Shown here one piece after another: positions 55,276-63,647 of a stretch of DNA of 64,000 bases. The notes beneath the pieces are model-generated. The model saw only the letters and a list, made by a program, of their open reading frames with translations. It did no database searches and had not been told where the DNA came from. A program made the translations under genes and the position numbers. The first letter of the stretch is position 1. Each line of letters opens with the position of its first letter. This DNA comes from Polaromonas sp. (GTDB lineage: Bacteria > Pseudomonadota > Gammaproteobacteria > Burkholderiales > Burkholderiaceae_C): NCBI GenBank assembly GCA_030655515.1, contig JAURVI010000043.1:1-64000 (forward strand), in the 5' to 3' direction.

Positions 55276-55665
55276 GTGCCCACTGCAGCCATTGAAATAC
55301 GCCGGCCATGTTCGCGCGAAGAAGAAGCAGCCCTCATCAGCGCGGCGCAGGCCGCGATGACCGCGGCGCTCAAGGTTCCGCGCTGGACCACGTCGATTCG
55401 CCTGTTCGTTCACGAGCCGCACCGTTTTGTCGGGCCGCCGGGCAAGGGCGAACACTACACGCTGGTCACGATTGACTGCTTCATCGGGCGCTCCGTCAAG
55501 ACCAAGCGCGCGCTGTACCGGGCCATGGTGCAGAACCTGGGCCTGTGCGGCATTCCCGCCGACCACCTCAAGGTACTGGTGCGAGAAGCGCCGCGCGAGA
55601 ACTGGGGAATTCGCGGCGGCCTGCCGGCGTCCGACGTCGCACTGGAGTACGACGTCAATATCTAG
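55276..55665 (+). CDS. Tautomerase-fold protein
   Basis: A 129-residue tautomerase family protein. It starts with GTG at 55276, giving Met-Pro; after Met removal Pro1 is the catalytic base of this superfamily. TLVTIDCFIGRSVKTKRALYRAM is the typical middle helix region. Substrate unknown. It lies 63 bases after guaC and ends at a shared bidirectional terminator. Confidence 0.82.
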   Translation: MPTAAIEIRRPCSREEEAALISAAQAAMTAALKVPRWTTSIRLFVHEPHRFVGPPGKGEHYTLVTIDCFIGRSVKTKRALYRAMVQNLGLCGIPADHLKVLVREAPRENWGIRGGLPASDVALEYDVNI

Positions 55666-55720
55666 TGCCCTGTCCCGCAAATAAACGAGAGTGCGAACGG
55701 TCAATGCCGGGCGCACCATC

Positions 55721-55749
55721 AAAAAAGGCCCGCAACCGCGGGCCTTTTT
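55721..55749. terminator. Bidirectional terminator tautomerase / DEAD helicase
   Basis: A6-GGCCCGC-AACC-GCGGGCC-T5 (stems 55727-55733 and 55738-55744) between two convergent genes; it has a T-run in either direction. Confidence 0.9.
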
Positions 55750-55766
55750 CGCCTCAGAAAAACGAA

Positions 55767-57629
55767 TTACCGTGCGGGGCGTGCCGGACGCTTTTGGGCG
55801 TCGCGGGGGACAAACACCTTGCCGGCAGGTTTGGCAAAACCGGGTTTGCGGTCTGCAAAATCAGCACGTGGCGCAAAACCTTCCGGACGGCCGCCGAAGC
55901 CGCGGTCATCCCGGCGCGGGCCACGGCTGTCGCGGTCGATGCGGTCGTTGAAAGCGCCGCCATTGCCCTGCGCCTGGAACGGTGCGCGCTCGTTGCGGCT
56001 GTTTCCAAAACCACCACGGTCAGCGCCGCGGTCGGCGCCAAAAGCGGGTTTCTTGCCGGCGTAACCGGTCGTAGCGCCGCCACCGAACCCGCCAGAAGGC
56101 GCGCGGTCATTGCCGAAGCGTCCACCACCGCCGAAGCTTCGGCCGCCACGGTCCGGGCCATTGCCAAAATTGCCGCGCGGGCGATCCGAGGTCGGCGCGA
56201 AACGCTGCTGCGGCTCGAGACCGGCCACCACGCTGGGCTTCAAGTTTTGCTGGGTGTAGTGCTCGATATCCTGAATTTTTCGGCGATCCCGGAACTCGGC
56301 AATCGTGATGGCCTGGCCTTCGCGTCCGGCACGGCCGGTACGGCCAATGCGGTGGACGTAATCTTCGGCTTTCATCGGCAGACCGTAGTTGATGACGTGG
56401 GTGATGGTTGGCACGTCCAGGCCGCGGGCAGCGACGTCGGTCGCCACCAGAATCTGCACACGGCCGTCGCGGAAAGCCATCAAGCGGCGGTTGCGCAAGC
56501 CCTGGCCCAAAGCGCCATGCAGCGCCACGGCGCTGAAACCTTCCTGCACCAGGTCATTGGCCAGACCGTCACACTCGACCTGGGTGCAGGCAAACACGAT
56601 GGCCTGGTTGATGGTGGTGTCGCGCAGCCAGTGGTCCAGCAGCTTGCGCTTGTGGGTCATGTTGTCGGCCCACAGCAGCGACTGCGTGATGGAAGCGTGT
56701 TTTTCGTGCGGGGAATCAATCTCCACACGCTGCGGCTGGCGCATGACGCGGGTAGCCAGTTGCATGATGCGAGGCGCAAAGGTGGCGCTGAACATCATGG
56801 TCTGCTTGCGCTCGATGGTGAGCTGGTTGACTTCGGTCAGGTCGTCGGCAAAGCCGAGGTCCAGCATGCGGTCGGCTTCGTCAACCACGAGGAACTGCAC
56901 CTGGTCGAGTTTGATCTGCATGCTGCGCTGCAGATCCAGCAGGCGGCCGGGCGTGGCGACCACGAGGTCGGCGTTTTGCAGCCTGGCGATTTGCAACTGG
57001 TAAGGAATGCCGCCAACGACGTTGGCGATACGCAGGCCGCGGCAATGGCGAACCAGGTCGATCGCGTCGGCGCAGACCTGCTGAGCCAGCTCGCGCGTCG
57101 GGCACAAAATCAGCGCGCCGGGGGTCGCGGCCTTGAAGTTGCGCGCGTTGGTCGGATCCTTGCGCTTGGGCTTTTTCAGCGGCGCTTCGCCACGGGCGAC
57201 AGCCTCTGCGCTGAGGCGCTCAAATTGAGCACGCTCATGGCGCTCGGCGTCTTCCTGCTGCTTGAGCAGGGTGTGCAGCACGGGCAACAGGAAGGCGGCG
57301 GTTTTGCCGCTGCCAGTCTGGCTGGAGACCAGCAGGTCAGTGAACTTGCTTGCCTTGGGGTCCGCATCCAATGCCTGCATGGCTTTGGGGATGGTGGCCA
57401 GTTGCACCGCGGTCGGCTGGGTAAAACCCATGTCGGCCACGGCTTGCAGCAGCGCCTTGGCCAGGCCCAGTTTCACGAAGCCGTTGGGCTCCGGTGTGAT
57501 GGCGTCCAGCGAGTTTTCAGCCCCGACAGGGGAAGCAGGCGCGTCAGAAAAGTCCGGAATCAGATTGATTTCGGTGTCGGTATTTGCTTCGGCCAAAAAG
57601 TCGCCGCGAGCCTCAAAAGAGTCAGTCAT
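55767..57629 (-). CDS. DEAD-box RNA helicase (RhlE-like)
   Basis: A 620-residue DEAD-box helicase: Q motif GFTQPTAVQLATIP, SSQTGSGKTAAF, PTRELAQQ, VVDEADRMLDLGF, SAT, and VATDVAARGLDVP / HRIGRTGRAGREG. It remodels RNA, for example in ribosome assembly or cold adaptation. There is a 30-residue insert of charged residues (KKPKRKDPTNARNFK) between motifs I and Ia, and a 150-residue Gly/Arg/Asp-rich tail for RNA binding. ATG at 57629 chosen; GTG four codons upstream possible. Confidence 0.92.
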   Translation of the reverse strand: MTDSFEARGDFLAEANTDTEINLIPDFSDAPASPVGAENSLDAITPEPNGFVKLGLAKALLQAVADMGFTQPTAVQLATIPKAMQALDADPKASKFTDLLVSSQTGSGKTAAFLLPVLHTLLKQQEDAERHERAQFERLSAEAVARGEAPLKKPKRKDPTNARNFKAATPGALILCPTRELAQQVCADAIDLVRHCRGLRIANVVGGIPYQLQIARLQNADLVVATPGRLLDLQRSMQIKLDQVQFLVVDEADRMLDLGFADDLTEVNQLTIERKQTMMFSATFAPRIMQLATRVMRQPQRVEIDSPHEKHASITQSLLWADNMTHKRKLLDHWLRDTTINQAIVFACTQVECDGLANDLVQEGFSAVALHGALGQGLRNRRLMAFRDGRVQILVATDVAARGLDVPTITHVINYGLPMKAEDYVHRIGRTGRAGREGQAITIAEFRDRRKIQDIEHYTQQNLKPSVVAGLEPQQRFAPTSDRPRGNFGNGPDRGGRSFGGGGRFGNDRAPSGGFGGGATTGYAGKKPAFGADRGADRGGFGNSRNERAPFQAQGNGGAFNDRIDRDSRGPRRDDRGFGGRPEGFAPRADFADRKPGFAKPAGKVFVPRDAQKRPARPAR

Positions 57630-57983
57630 GTTTTTTCTCACGAATCACTTGCGCGCGCCGCCAAGTTCTGGTTTAGGCGGGCGAACAAGAAACTACCACC
57701 TGCCGCGTCGCGGAAAGGCTTCGTTCATGGTTAATAAAACATCAACCATCAAACGAATATTTCGGTTCGGGCGACTTCCGGAAAAACCGGTGTCCGAAGC
57801 GATGGCTCTGTCGGTAGAGCCCAAAGGTGTGAGGTAGATGTGCAATTGCAGCGCACCCTGTGCAACTGCAAGCGCGCAATTATGGCACAGTTTACGGGTT
57901 TGTACCAATCTCTTTATCAACCCCCGTGATGCCGTGGGTTAACCGGGCTCGCCGCGTGGGTTGGACACATCCATCGGCTGAAA
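57630..57983. other. Long leader / intergenic region upstream of DEAD-box helicase
   Basis: About 350 bases without a convincing gene; a 75-codon minus frame (57693-57920) has no family resemblance. It contains an ATGGTT...AACCAT inverted repeat (about 57728-57749) and similar motifs TGCAATTGCAGCGC and TGCAACTGCAAGCGC. A long 5' leader would fit a cold-regulated helicase, but that is inference. Confidence 0.4.
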
Positions 57984-58547
57984 TCACTTCAAAAAGTGCG
58001 TGCGGTAATGCGCCAGCTCGTCGATGGATTCATGCACGTCGGCCAGCGCCGTGTGGCTTTGCTGTTTCTTGAACGCGCCGTAAACCTCGGGGCGCCAGCG
58101 TTTGGCGAGCTCCTTGAGGGTGCTGACATCGATATTGCGGTAATGAAAAAACGCTTCGAGTTTGGGCATGTACTTGACCAGAAAGCGCCGGTCCTGGCCG
58201 ATGGTGTTGCCGCACATCGGTGACTTGCCTTTGGGCAGGTACTGCGCCAGAAAGGCCAGCAACTGCTTTTCGGCATCTTCTTCGGTCACGCTGCTGGCTT
58301 TGACCTTGGCGATCAGGCCGCTGCGGCCGTGTGTGCCTTTGTTCCAGTTGTCCATTTTGTCCAGCAAATCGTCCGGCTGATGGATCACCAGCACCGGGCC
58401 TTCAATACGCGGCGTCAGTTGGGGGCCGGTGACGATCACGGCAATTTCCAGCAAACGCTCTTTGTCCGGGTCCAGCCCGCTCATTTCGCAGTCGAGCCAG
58501 ACCAGGTTCTGGTCGGATTTTTTCAGTAGGGGTTCAGGGTCAAGCAT
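57984..58547 (-). CDS. orn: Oligoribonuclease
   Basis: A 187-residue DEDDh exonuclease: [12 protein letters not shown] (Asp19, Glu21), [11 protein letters not shown], and [12 protein letters not shown] with the catalytic His and Asp. It degrades 2-5 nt RNA and linear di-nucleotides such as pGpG, ending RNA turnover and c-di-GMP breakdown. It is divergent from the M48 protease gene with a 35-base gap. Confidence 0.95.
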   Translation of the reverse strand: MLDPEPLLKKSDQNLVWLDCEMSGLDPDKERLLEIAVIVTGPQLTPRIEGPVLVIHQPDDLLDKMDNWNKGTHGRSGLIAKVKASSVTEEDAEKQLLAFLAQYLPKGKSPMCGNTIGQDRRFLVKYMPKLEAFFHYRNIDVSTLKELAKRWRPEVYGAFKKQQSHTALADVHESIDELAHYRTHFLK

Positions 58548-58582
58548 CTTGCGATTCTCGCTGATCGCCTAAACTGCCAACC

Positions 58583-59950
58583 ATGACTGACTACTCGCTT
58601 GTTTTTACCCTGGTGTTTGCGACCGCAGTGGTGTCGGTCGTGCTGCTGAATTTTTACCTGACATCGCGTCAAATACGCCATGTGGCGCGGCACCGCGACC
58701 AGGTGCCTGCCGCCTTCGCCGCCACGATTTCGCTGGCGGCTCACCAGAAAGCGGCCGACTACACCATCACCAAAGCCCGCTTCGGCCTGCTGGAGCTGGC
58801 CTTCGGCACAGCGGCGCTGCTGGGCTGGACACTGCTGGGCGGCCTCGATGCGCTGAACCAGGCGCTGGCCGGCACCGGCCTGGACCGCTACGGCAGCCTG
58901 CTGCCGCAACTGGCACTGCTGGCCGCTTTCGGCTTGATCGGCGGCCTGCTGGATTTGCCCTTCACACTCTACAGCACCTTCCGGATCGAAGAGCGTTTCG
59001 GCTTCAACAAGATGACTTTCAGGCTGTGGCTGACGGACTTGTTCAAATCCCTGGGGGTCGGGATCCTGATCGGCCTGCCCGTTGTGGCGCTGATGCTGTG
59101 GATCATGGGCAGCACCGGCAGTTGGTGGTGGCTCTGGGCCTGGGGCGCCTGGATGGGCTTTAACCTGCTGATTCTGGTGCTTTACCCGACGGTGATTGCG
59201 CCGCTGTTCAACAAGTTCCAGCCGCTGGAGGACGAGACGCTGAAAGCGCGGGTGACGGCCTTGATGAAACGCTGCGGCTTTGCCGCCAAAGGCTTGTTCG
59301 TGATGGACGGCAGCAAGCGCTCGGCCCATGCCAATGCTTATTTCACCGGCTTTGGCGCGGCCAAACGCGTGGTGTTTTACGACACGCTGCTCAAGCAGCT
59401 CAATCCCGGCGAAGTGGACGCCGTGCTGGCGCATGAGCTGGGCCATTTCAAGCACAAACACATCATCAAGCGCATCGCCGCGATGTTTGCCCTGAGCCTG
59501 GCCGGCTTTGCGCTGCTGGGCTGGCTGTCAACGCAGGTCTGGTTTTACACCGGGCTCGGCGTTCGTCCCAATATTGCCCCCACGCTCGGCGCTATCGCGT
59601 CCTCGCTGCCCCCCGAGGGAGCGCTCGCGCCTTGGGGCGGCCCGGCGGCGCTTATGCCCGTCCCCAACGACGCGCTGACCCTGCTGCTGTTTATGCTGGT
59701 CGTGCCGCTCTTTGGTTTTTTCATCTCGCCGCTGTTCGCCCGGTTTTCGCGCAAGCATGAGTTCGAAGCCGATGCCTATGCCATCGCGCAAACCGATGGC
59801 AAGGATTTGCAAAGCGCCCTGCTCAAGCTTTACCAGGACAACGCCAGCACCTTGACGCCAGACCCGGTGTTTGCGAAGTTTTACTATTCCCACCCGCCGG
59901 CTTCCGAGCGGCTGGCCCGCATGGACACCAACGGCGGAGTTCCCGCATGA
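58583..59950 (+). CDS. M48-family membrane metalloprotease (CAAX protease-like)
   Basis: A 455-residue Ste24/HtpX-type zinc protease with an N-terminal multi-helix CAAX-protease region, the zinc motif HELGHFKHKH (HExxH) and a second conserved EFEADAYAI. It works in membrane protein quality control. Residues about 341-355 (LPPEGALAPWGGPAA) are coded by a GC-rich repeat (59603-59648) inserted in a loop between membrane segments. phhB starts within its last codons. Confidence 0.9.
   Translation: MTDYSLVFTLVFATAVVSVVLLNFYLTSRQIRHVARHRDQVPAAFAATISLAAHQKAADYTITKARFGLLELAFGTAALLGWTLLGGLDALNQALAGTGLDRYGSLLPQLALLAAFGLIGGLLDLPFTLYSTFRIEERFGFNKMTFRLWLTDLFKSLGVGILIGLPVVALMLWIMGSTGSWWWLWAWGAWMGFNLLILVLYPTVIAPLFNKFQPLEDETLKARVTALMKRCGFAAKGLFVMDGSKRSAHANAYFTGFGAAKRVVFYDTLLKQLNPGEVDAVLAHELGHFKHKHIIKRIAAMFALSLAGFALLGWLSTQVWFYTGLGVRPNIAPTLGAIASSLPPEGALAPWGGPAALMPVPNDALTLLLFMLVVPLFGFFISPLFARFSRKHEFEADAYAIAQTDGKDLQSALLKLYQDNASTLTPDPVFAKFYYSHPPASERLARMDTNGGVPA
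59603..59648 (+). repeat. GC-rich repeat translated inside M48 protease
   Basis: TCGCTGCCCCCCGAGGGA and CTTGGGGCGGCCCGGCGG around a GCGCTCGCGC centre. The two arms match those of the 78-base tandem units at 62251-62485 (GCTGCCCCCCGAGGGGGC, GGGGCGGCCCG). Confidence 0.7.
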
Positions 59951-60267
59951 GCAACCCCATCCATCAAAACCGCCGTGCGCTGAGCGCCACCGAGATCGTC
60001 ACCCGGTTGAGTCAGCTCAATGGCGAGCAGGCCCAGGGCTGGCGCCTGATCGACGGCTCTCTGGAAAAAACCTGGGCCTTCAAAAACTTTCACGAGACCA
60101 TGGGTTTTGCCAACGCCGTGGCTTTCATTGCCAATGCCGAGGACCACCACCCGGACCTGGCGCTGAGTTATGGCAAATGCACGGTGCGTTTCAACACGCA
60201 CGACGTGAACGGCATTTCGGTCAGCGACTTTTTCTGCGCGTCCAAGGTTGACGCGCTGCTGGCTTGA
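59947..60267 (+). CDS. phhB: Pterin-4a-carbinolamine dehydratase
   Basis: A 106-residue PCD/DCoH protein with the active-site pattern ENHHPDL-like AEDHHPDLALSYGKCTVRF. It recycles the pterin cofactor of phenylalanine hydroxylase and may serve molybdopterin metabolism. It overlaps the protease stop by four bases and the rsgA start by four bases. Confidence 0.92.
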   Translation: MSNPIHQNRRALSATEIVTRLSQLNGEQAQGWRLIDGSLEKTWAFKNFHETMGFANAVAFIANAEDHHPDLALSYGKCTVRFNTHDVNGISVSDFFCASKVDALLA

Positions 60268-61208
60268 CCACTGTTTCCTCCGCCGGGACCCTGCCCGGCC
60301 TGGTGGTGGCCGGCTTCGGCCGGCATTGCCTGGTGGAGACGCCCGACGGCCAGCGCCTGATCTGCCACCCGCGCGGCAAGAAAAGCCAGGCCGTTGTCGG
60401 CGACCGCGTGTTGTGGCTGCCCTCGCAGGACGAAGGCACGATCGAGAAGGTGGAAAAACGCAGCAACCTGTTCTACCGGCAGGACGACATGCGCACCAAG
60501 TCGTTCGCGGCCAACCTCGATCAGGTGCTGATCCTGATTGCCGCCGAGCCTGAATTTTCGGAAAGCCAGTTGACCCGCGCGCTGATTGCGGCCGAAGCCG
60601 AACGCATCACCCCCATCATTGCGCTGAACAAAAGCGATTTGACCGAGCCGTTCGGGCGCGCCTGGGCCAAGCTGGCGCCCTACCGGGCCATGGGCTACCA
60701 GGTCGTGCCGCTGGCGATCAAACCGAAAATCGCCGGGCCGGCGGCCAATGAGGCACAAATGGCGCAACTGCAGGCGCTGCTGCACGGCAAAAAAACATTG
60801 GTGCTGGGGCCTTCCGGCGCCGGCAAAAGCAGCCTGACCAATCTGCTGGTGCCCGACGCGCAGGTGCTGACCGCCGAAATATCGCAGGCCCTGAACTCCG
60901 GCAAACACACAACCACCAGCACCACGCTGTACTGGATCGACGCGGCCAGGACCAGCGCCCTGATCGACTCGCCGGGCTTCCAGGATTTTGGCCTGCACCA
61001 CATAGCCCCGAGGCATCTGGCCAACTACATGCCGGATTTGAAAGCTCACGCGCAAGACTGCAAGTTCTACAACTGCACGCACCTGCATGAGCCCGGCTGT
61101 GGCGTTATTTCAGAAGTCGAATCAAGCGCCAGCCCCAGCAAAATAAGCGCAAGTCGCTATCGTTTGTATAGCGAACTATTTGCCGAGCTGTCGCAAAGCC
61201 GCTACTGA
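60264..61208 (+). CDS. rsgA: Ribosome small subunit-dependent GTPase A
   Basis: A 314-residue circularly permuted GTPase for 30S maturation. N-terminal OB fold (VVAGFGRHCLVETPDGQRL), then G4 NKSD before G1 GPSGAGKSSLTN and G3 DSPGF, and a C-terminal zinc knuckle CKFYNCTHLHEPGCGV. The start is TTG at 60264, within the phhB stop (TTGA); no better ATG exists near the family start. Confidence 0.93.
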   Translation: MTTVSSAGTLPGLVVAGFGRHCLVETPDGQRLICHPRGKKSQAVVGDRVLWLPSQDEGTIEKVEKRSNLFYRQDDMRTKSFAANLDQVLILIAAEPEFSESQLTRALIAAEAERITPIIALNKSDLTEPFGRAWAKLAPYRAMGYQVVPLAIKPKIAGPAANEAQMAQLQALLHGKKTLVLGPSGAGKSSLTNLLVPDAQVLTAEISQALNSGKHTTTSTTLYWIDAARTSALIDSPGFQDFGLHHIAPRHLANYMPDLKAHAQDCKFYNCTHLHEPGCGVISEVESSASPSKISASRYRLYSELFAELSQSRY

Positions 61209-61218
61209 CGGCGCGCTG

Positions 61219-62226
61219 TCAGCCCAGCAGGCGCGCCAGGGTCAGCAAGGCCAGCAGCGCCATCCAGAGCACCACAGAGCGCCAGACCAGCCCGACGATG
61301 CTGCGCAGGTGCGCCACTTCAGGCTCGCGGCCGGGGGTGCTTTCGGTGACGGCAGGACTGCCCGCATCGGCACCGTTGGCCTGAAAATGCTGTGAGGTAT
61401 CGGGCACAAACGCGGCCTTCAGGGCCTCCCCGCCCAGCCGCACGTTGACCGCGCCGGAGGTGGCGGCGAGTATCACGCCGTCGTTGTGGCTGTCCGGACC
61501 AGGCGGCTGGCGCTGCGCATAATTGCGCCAGCCATCAATCGCGTCTTCGAAGCTGCCGACCACCGCAAAACCCAGCGCGGTCAGGCGCGCAGGCACAAAG
61601 TCGATCATGTCCCAGGCGCGGGTTGCCGCGCCCTGCAGCGCCGGACTGGCGCCCTCGCCGGTCGATTCGCTTTTATGCACCCAGTAGCGGGAAACAAACT
61701 CGCTCATGCGGTAGAGCACTGCACCGGCCGGCCCCAGACCCAGCGCGGCCAGTACCGAGAACCAGGCGAGTACGCCAAACACATGGCGATGCGCGGCGAG
61801 CACGGAATACTCGATCACATGCCGGACAATTTCGCTGCGCGGCAGCTCGCTCGCATCGACCTGACGCCACTGCGCCAGCAGCCCGCGCGCGCTGGCTTCG
61901 TCACCATCGTCCAGCGCATCGCGTATGTCGGTGAAATAGTGACTGAACTGGCGAAAACCGAGGGTGACATAGAGCACGGCCACACTCCAGGCAAAGGCCA
62001 GCACCCCACTGGCGCTCCACAGCAGCCAGTACACCACGAGCACGCCCAGCGTCGGCACGACAACGGCCACGCTCCAGGCAACCCAGCCGTGCTGCGGCTT
62101 GCCAGCGTCCAGACTGCGTCTGGCCCAGCGCGCCCAGCGGCGCAAACCGGCATGGATCAGATTGCCACGGGCCAGCGGTCTGACCTGTTCAATGATGAGG
62201 GCAAACAAAACAGCAAAAAAACTCAT
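61219..62226 (-). CDS. CobD/CbiB-like membrane protein
   Basis: A 335-residue membrane protein resembling the CobD/CbiB family (adenosylcobinamide-phosphate synthase). It has RPLARGNLIHAGLRRWARWA, a run of helices, the mid region EIVRHVIEYSVLAAHRHVFG, and DFVPARLTALGFAVVGSFEDAI. The C-terminus has an extra membrane segment. In this order such proteins are called 'CobD/CbiB family', but B12 synthesis has not been shown for this branch. No other cob genes nearby. Confidence 0.8.
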   Translation of the reverse strand: MSFFAVLFALIIEQVRPLARGNLIHAGLRRWARWARRSLDAGKPQHGWVAWSVAVVVPTLGVLVVYWLLWSASGVLAFAWSVAVLYVTLGFRQFSHYFTDIRDALDDGDEASARGLLAQWRQVDASELPRSEIVRHVIEYSVLAAHRHVFGVLAWFSVLAALGLGPAGAVLYRMSEFVSRYWVHKSESTGEGASPALQGAATRAWDMIDFVPARLTALGFAVVGSFEDAIDGWRNYAQRQPPGPDSHNDGVILAATSGAVNVRLGGEALKAAFVPDTSQHFQANGADAGSPAVTESTPGREPEVAHLRSIVGLVWRSVVLWMALLALLTLARLLG

Positions 62227-62250
62227 GCCAAATCATAACGGGCCTGGGAT

Positions 62251-62524
62251 ATGGCCCCCACGCTTTTCACTGCGTGTCATGCGCTGCCCCCCGAGGGGGC
62301 TGATTTTTCTAGGGGCGGCCCGTCGAAAAATGGCCCCACGCTTTTCACTGCGTGTCATGCGCTGCCCCCCGAGGGGGCTGATTTTTCTAGGGGCGGCCCG
62401 TCGAAAAATGGCCCCACGCTTTTCACTGCGTGTCATGCGCTGCCCCCCGAAGGGGCTGATTTTTCTAGGGGCGGCCCGTCGAAAAATGGCCCCACGCTTT
62501 TCACTGCGTGCAACACTGCACTAG
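62251..62524. repeat. Tandem 78-base repeats ending in CTAG-family repeat end
   Basis: Three near-identical units (62251-62329, 62330-62407, 62408-62485; 79, 78 and 78 bases) and a partial fourth. Each begins ATGGCCCC and holds GCTGCCCCCCGAGGGGGC (third unit has one change, GAAGGGGC). The fourth breaks off at CACTGCGTG and joins GCGTGCAACACTGCACTAG (62506-62524), the CTAG-family end. It fills the gap between cobD-like and NUDIX genes. Contiguous, no spacers, so not CRISPR. Confidence 0.85.
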
Positions 62525-63216
62525 GCGCTTAAAAAGCGATAAAGGTTGCGCAGCATGCCGGCGGTTGCGCCCCAGATGTAGCGCTCTTTGGCATCGCTGC
62601 TGCCCGCGCCCGGGTACGGCATGGACAGCCACTGGCGCAACACGCCATCGAATTCGAACTCATGGCGTTGATGATGCGCCGGGTTCATCAGGTAGCGCAG
62701 AGGCACCTCAAAGATATCGGCCACCTCGGACGGGTTGGACTGTAGCGTAAAGCCGGTCTGCACCAGCGCCACCACCGGCGTGACGATGAAGGCGGTGCCG
62801 GTGACGTAGGTCGGAAGAATCCCCAGCACCTCCACATGCTCACGACTCAGGCCGATTTCCTCATGCGCCTCGCGCAGGGCCGTGTCCACTGCATCGTGAT
62901 CAACTTCGTCCGTCCGGCCGCCGGGCAGCGCTATCTGGCCGGAATGGTTGGACATGTTGCCGGCCCGCTCCGTCAGCAGCACCATCAGTTCATCGCGCAT
63001 GACCAGCGGCAGCAGGACCGCAGCCAGTGTCGGCTCGCGATCGGCGAACTTCTTCTCGCCGCTGTGTTCGGGCGTCCAGACTGGCGGGTGCCTGAAACGC
63101 TGGCGCAAGGCCTGCGGCGTCAGGTCATGCGCCGGCACGCCGGACAGGTGCGCATCCACACCGAGCACGGGAATGCTGCGCGGGTCGAATTTTGGCAAGG
63201 GCTTGGTGAAGGTCAT
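62521..63216 (-). CDS. NUDIX hydrolase, CoA pyrophosphatase-like
   Basis: A 231-residue NUDIX protein. The NUDIX box GGRTDEVDHDAVDTALREAHEEIG has REAHEEIG intact, and the upstream LLTERAGNMSNHSGQIALPG is typical of CoA pyrophosphatases (NudL/PCD1), which cut CoA and its derivatives. The TAG stop is provided by the CTAG repeat end. Start MTFTKPLPKF at 63216 chosen; an ATG six codons upstream is at the T-run of the rplS terminator. Confidence 0.85.
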   Translation of the reverse strand: MTFTKPLPKFDPRSIPVLGVDAHLSGVPAHDLTPQALRQRFRHPPVWTPEHSGEKKFADREPTLAAVLLPLVMRDELMVLLTERAGNMSNHSGQIALPGGRTDEVDHDAVDTALREAHEEIGLSREHVEVLGILPTYVTGTAFIVTPVVALVQTGFTLQSNPSEVADIFEVPLRYLMNPAHHQRHEFEFDGVLRQWLSMPYPGAGSSDAKERYIWGATAGMLRNLYRFLSA

Positions 63217-63234
63217 ACGAAGCGAAGCAGGCAT

Positions 63235-63265
63235 AAAAAAAGCCGCCCAGAAAGAGCGGCTTTTT
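63235..63265 (-). terminator. rplS terminator
   Basis: On the minus strand AGCCGC-TCTTTCTGG-GCGGCT followed by a run of Ts (plus-strand As 63235-63241). It lies 16 bases after the rplS stop. Confidence 0.85.
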
Positions 63266-63281
63266 GAGGGCTGAACCGCTT

Positions 63282-63647
63282 TTATGCAGCTTTGGCGCCC
63301 AGCTTTTCCTTGATACGCGCCGACTTGCCGCTGCGGCTGCGCAGATAATACAGCTTGGCACGGCGCACATCACCCCGGCGCTTGACTTCGATCTTGGCGA
63401 TCAGCGGGCTGTAGACCTGAAAGGTGCGCTCGACGCCTTCGCCATTGGATATCTTGCGCACGATGAAGCTGGAGTTCAGGCCGCGATTGCGCTTGGCAAT
63501 CACGACACCTTCAAAAGCCTGCACACGCTTGCGGGTGCCTTCAACCACATTGACGCTGACGATCACGGTGTCGCCGGGAGCATACGCCGGAATGGTCTTG
63601 TTCAGTCGAGCAATTTCTTCCTGCTCAAGGGTTTCGATCAGATTCAT
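63282..63647 (-). CDS. rplS: 50S ribosomal protein L19
   Basis: A 121-residue L19 protein: [21 protein letters not shown] and [20 protein letters not shown] are highly conserved. It lies at the 30S-50S interface. Usually it follows rpsP-rimM-trmD; here the 350 bases upstream hold no trmD, so either the operon is split or trmD is outside the window. Confidence 0.97.
   Translation of the reverse strand: MNLIETLEQEEIARLNKTIPAYAPGDTVIVSVNVVEGTRKRVQAFEGVVIAKRNRGLNSSFIVRKISNGEGVERTFQVYSPLIAKIEVKRRGDVRRAKLYYLRSRSGKSARIKEKLGAKAA

Noticed and set aside
57693-57920. 75-codon minus-strand frame upstream of the DEAD-box helicase
   Set aside because: No recognisable domain or ribosome-binding site; more likely leader.
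62251-62524. Possible CRISPR array
   Set aside because: The units are contiguous with no unique spacers and no cas genes.
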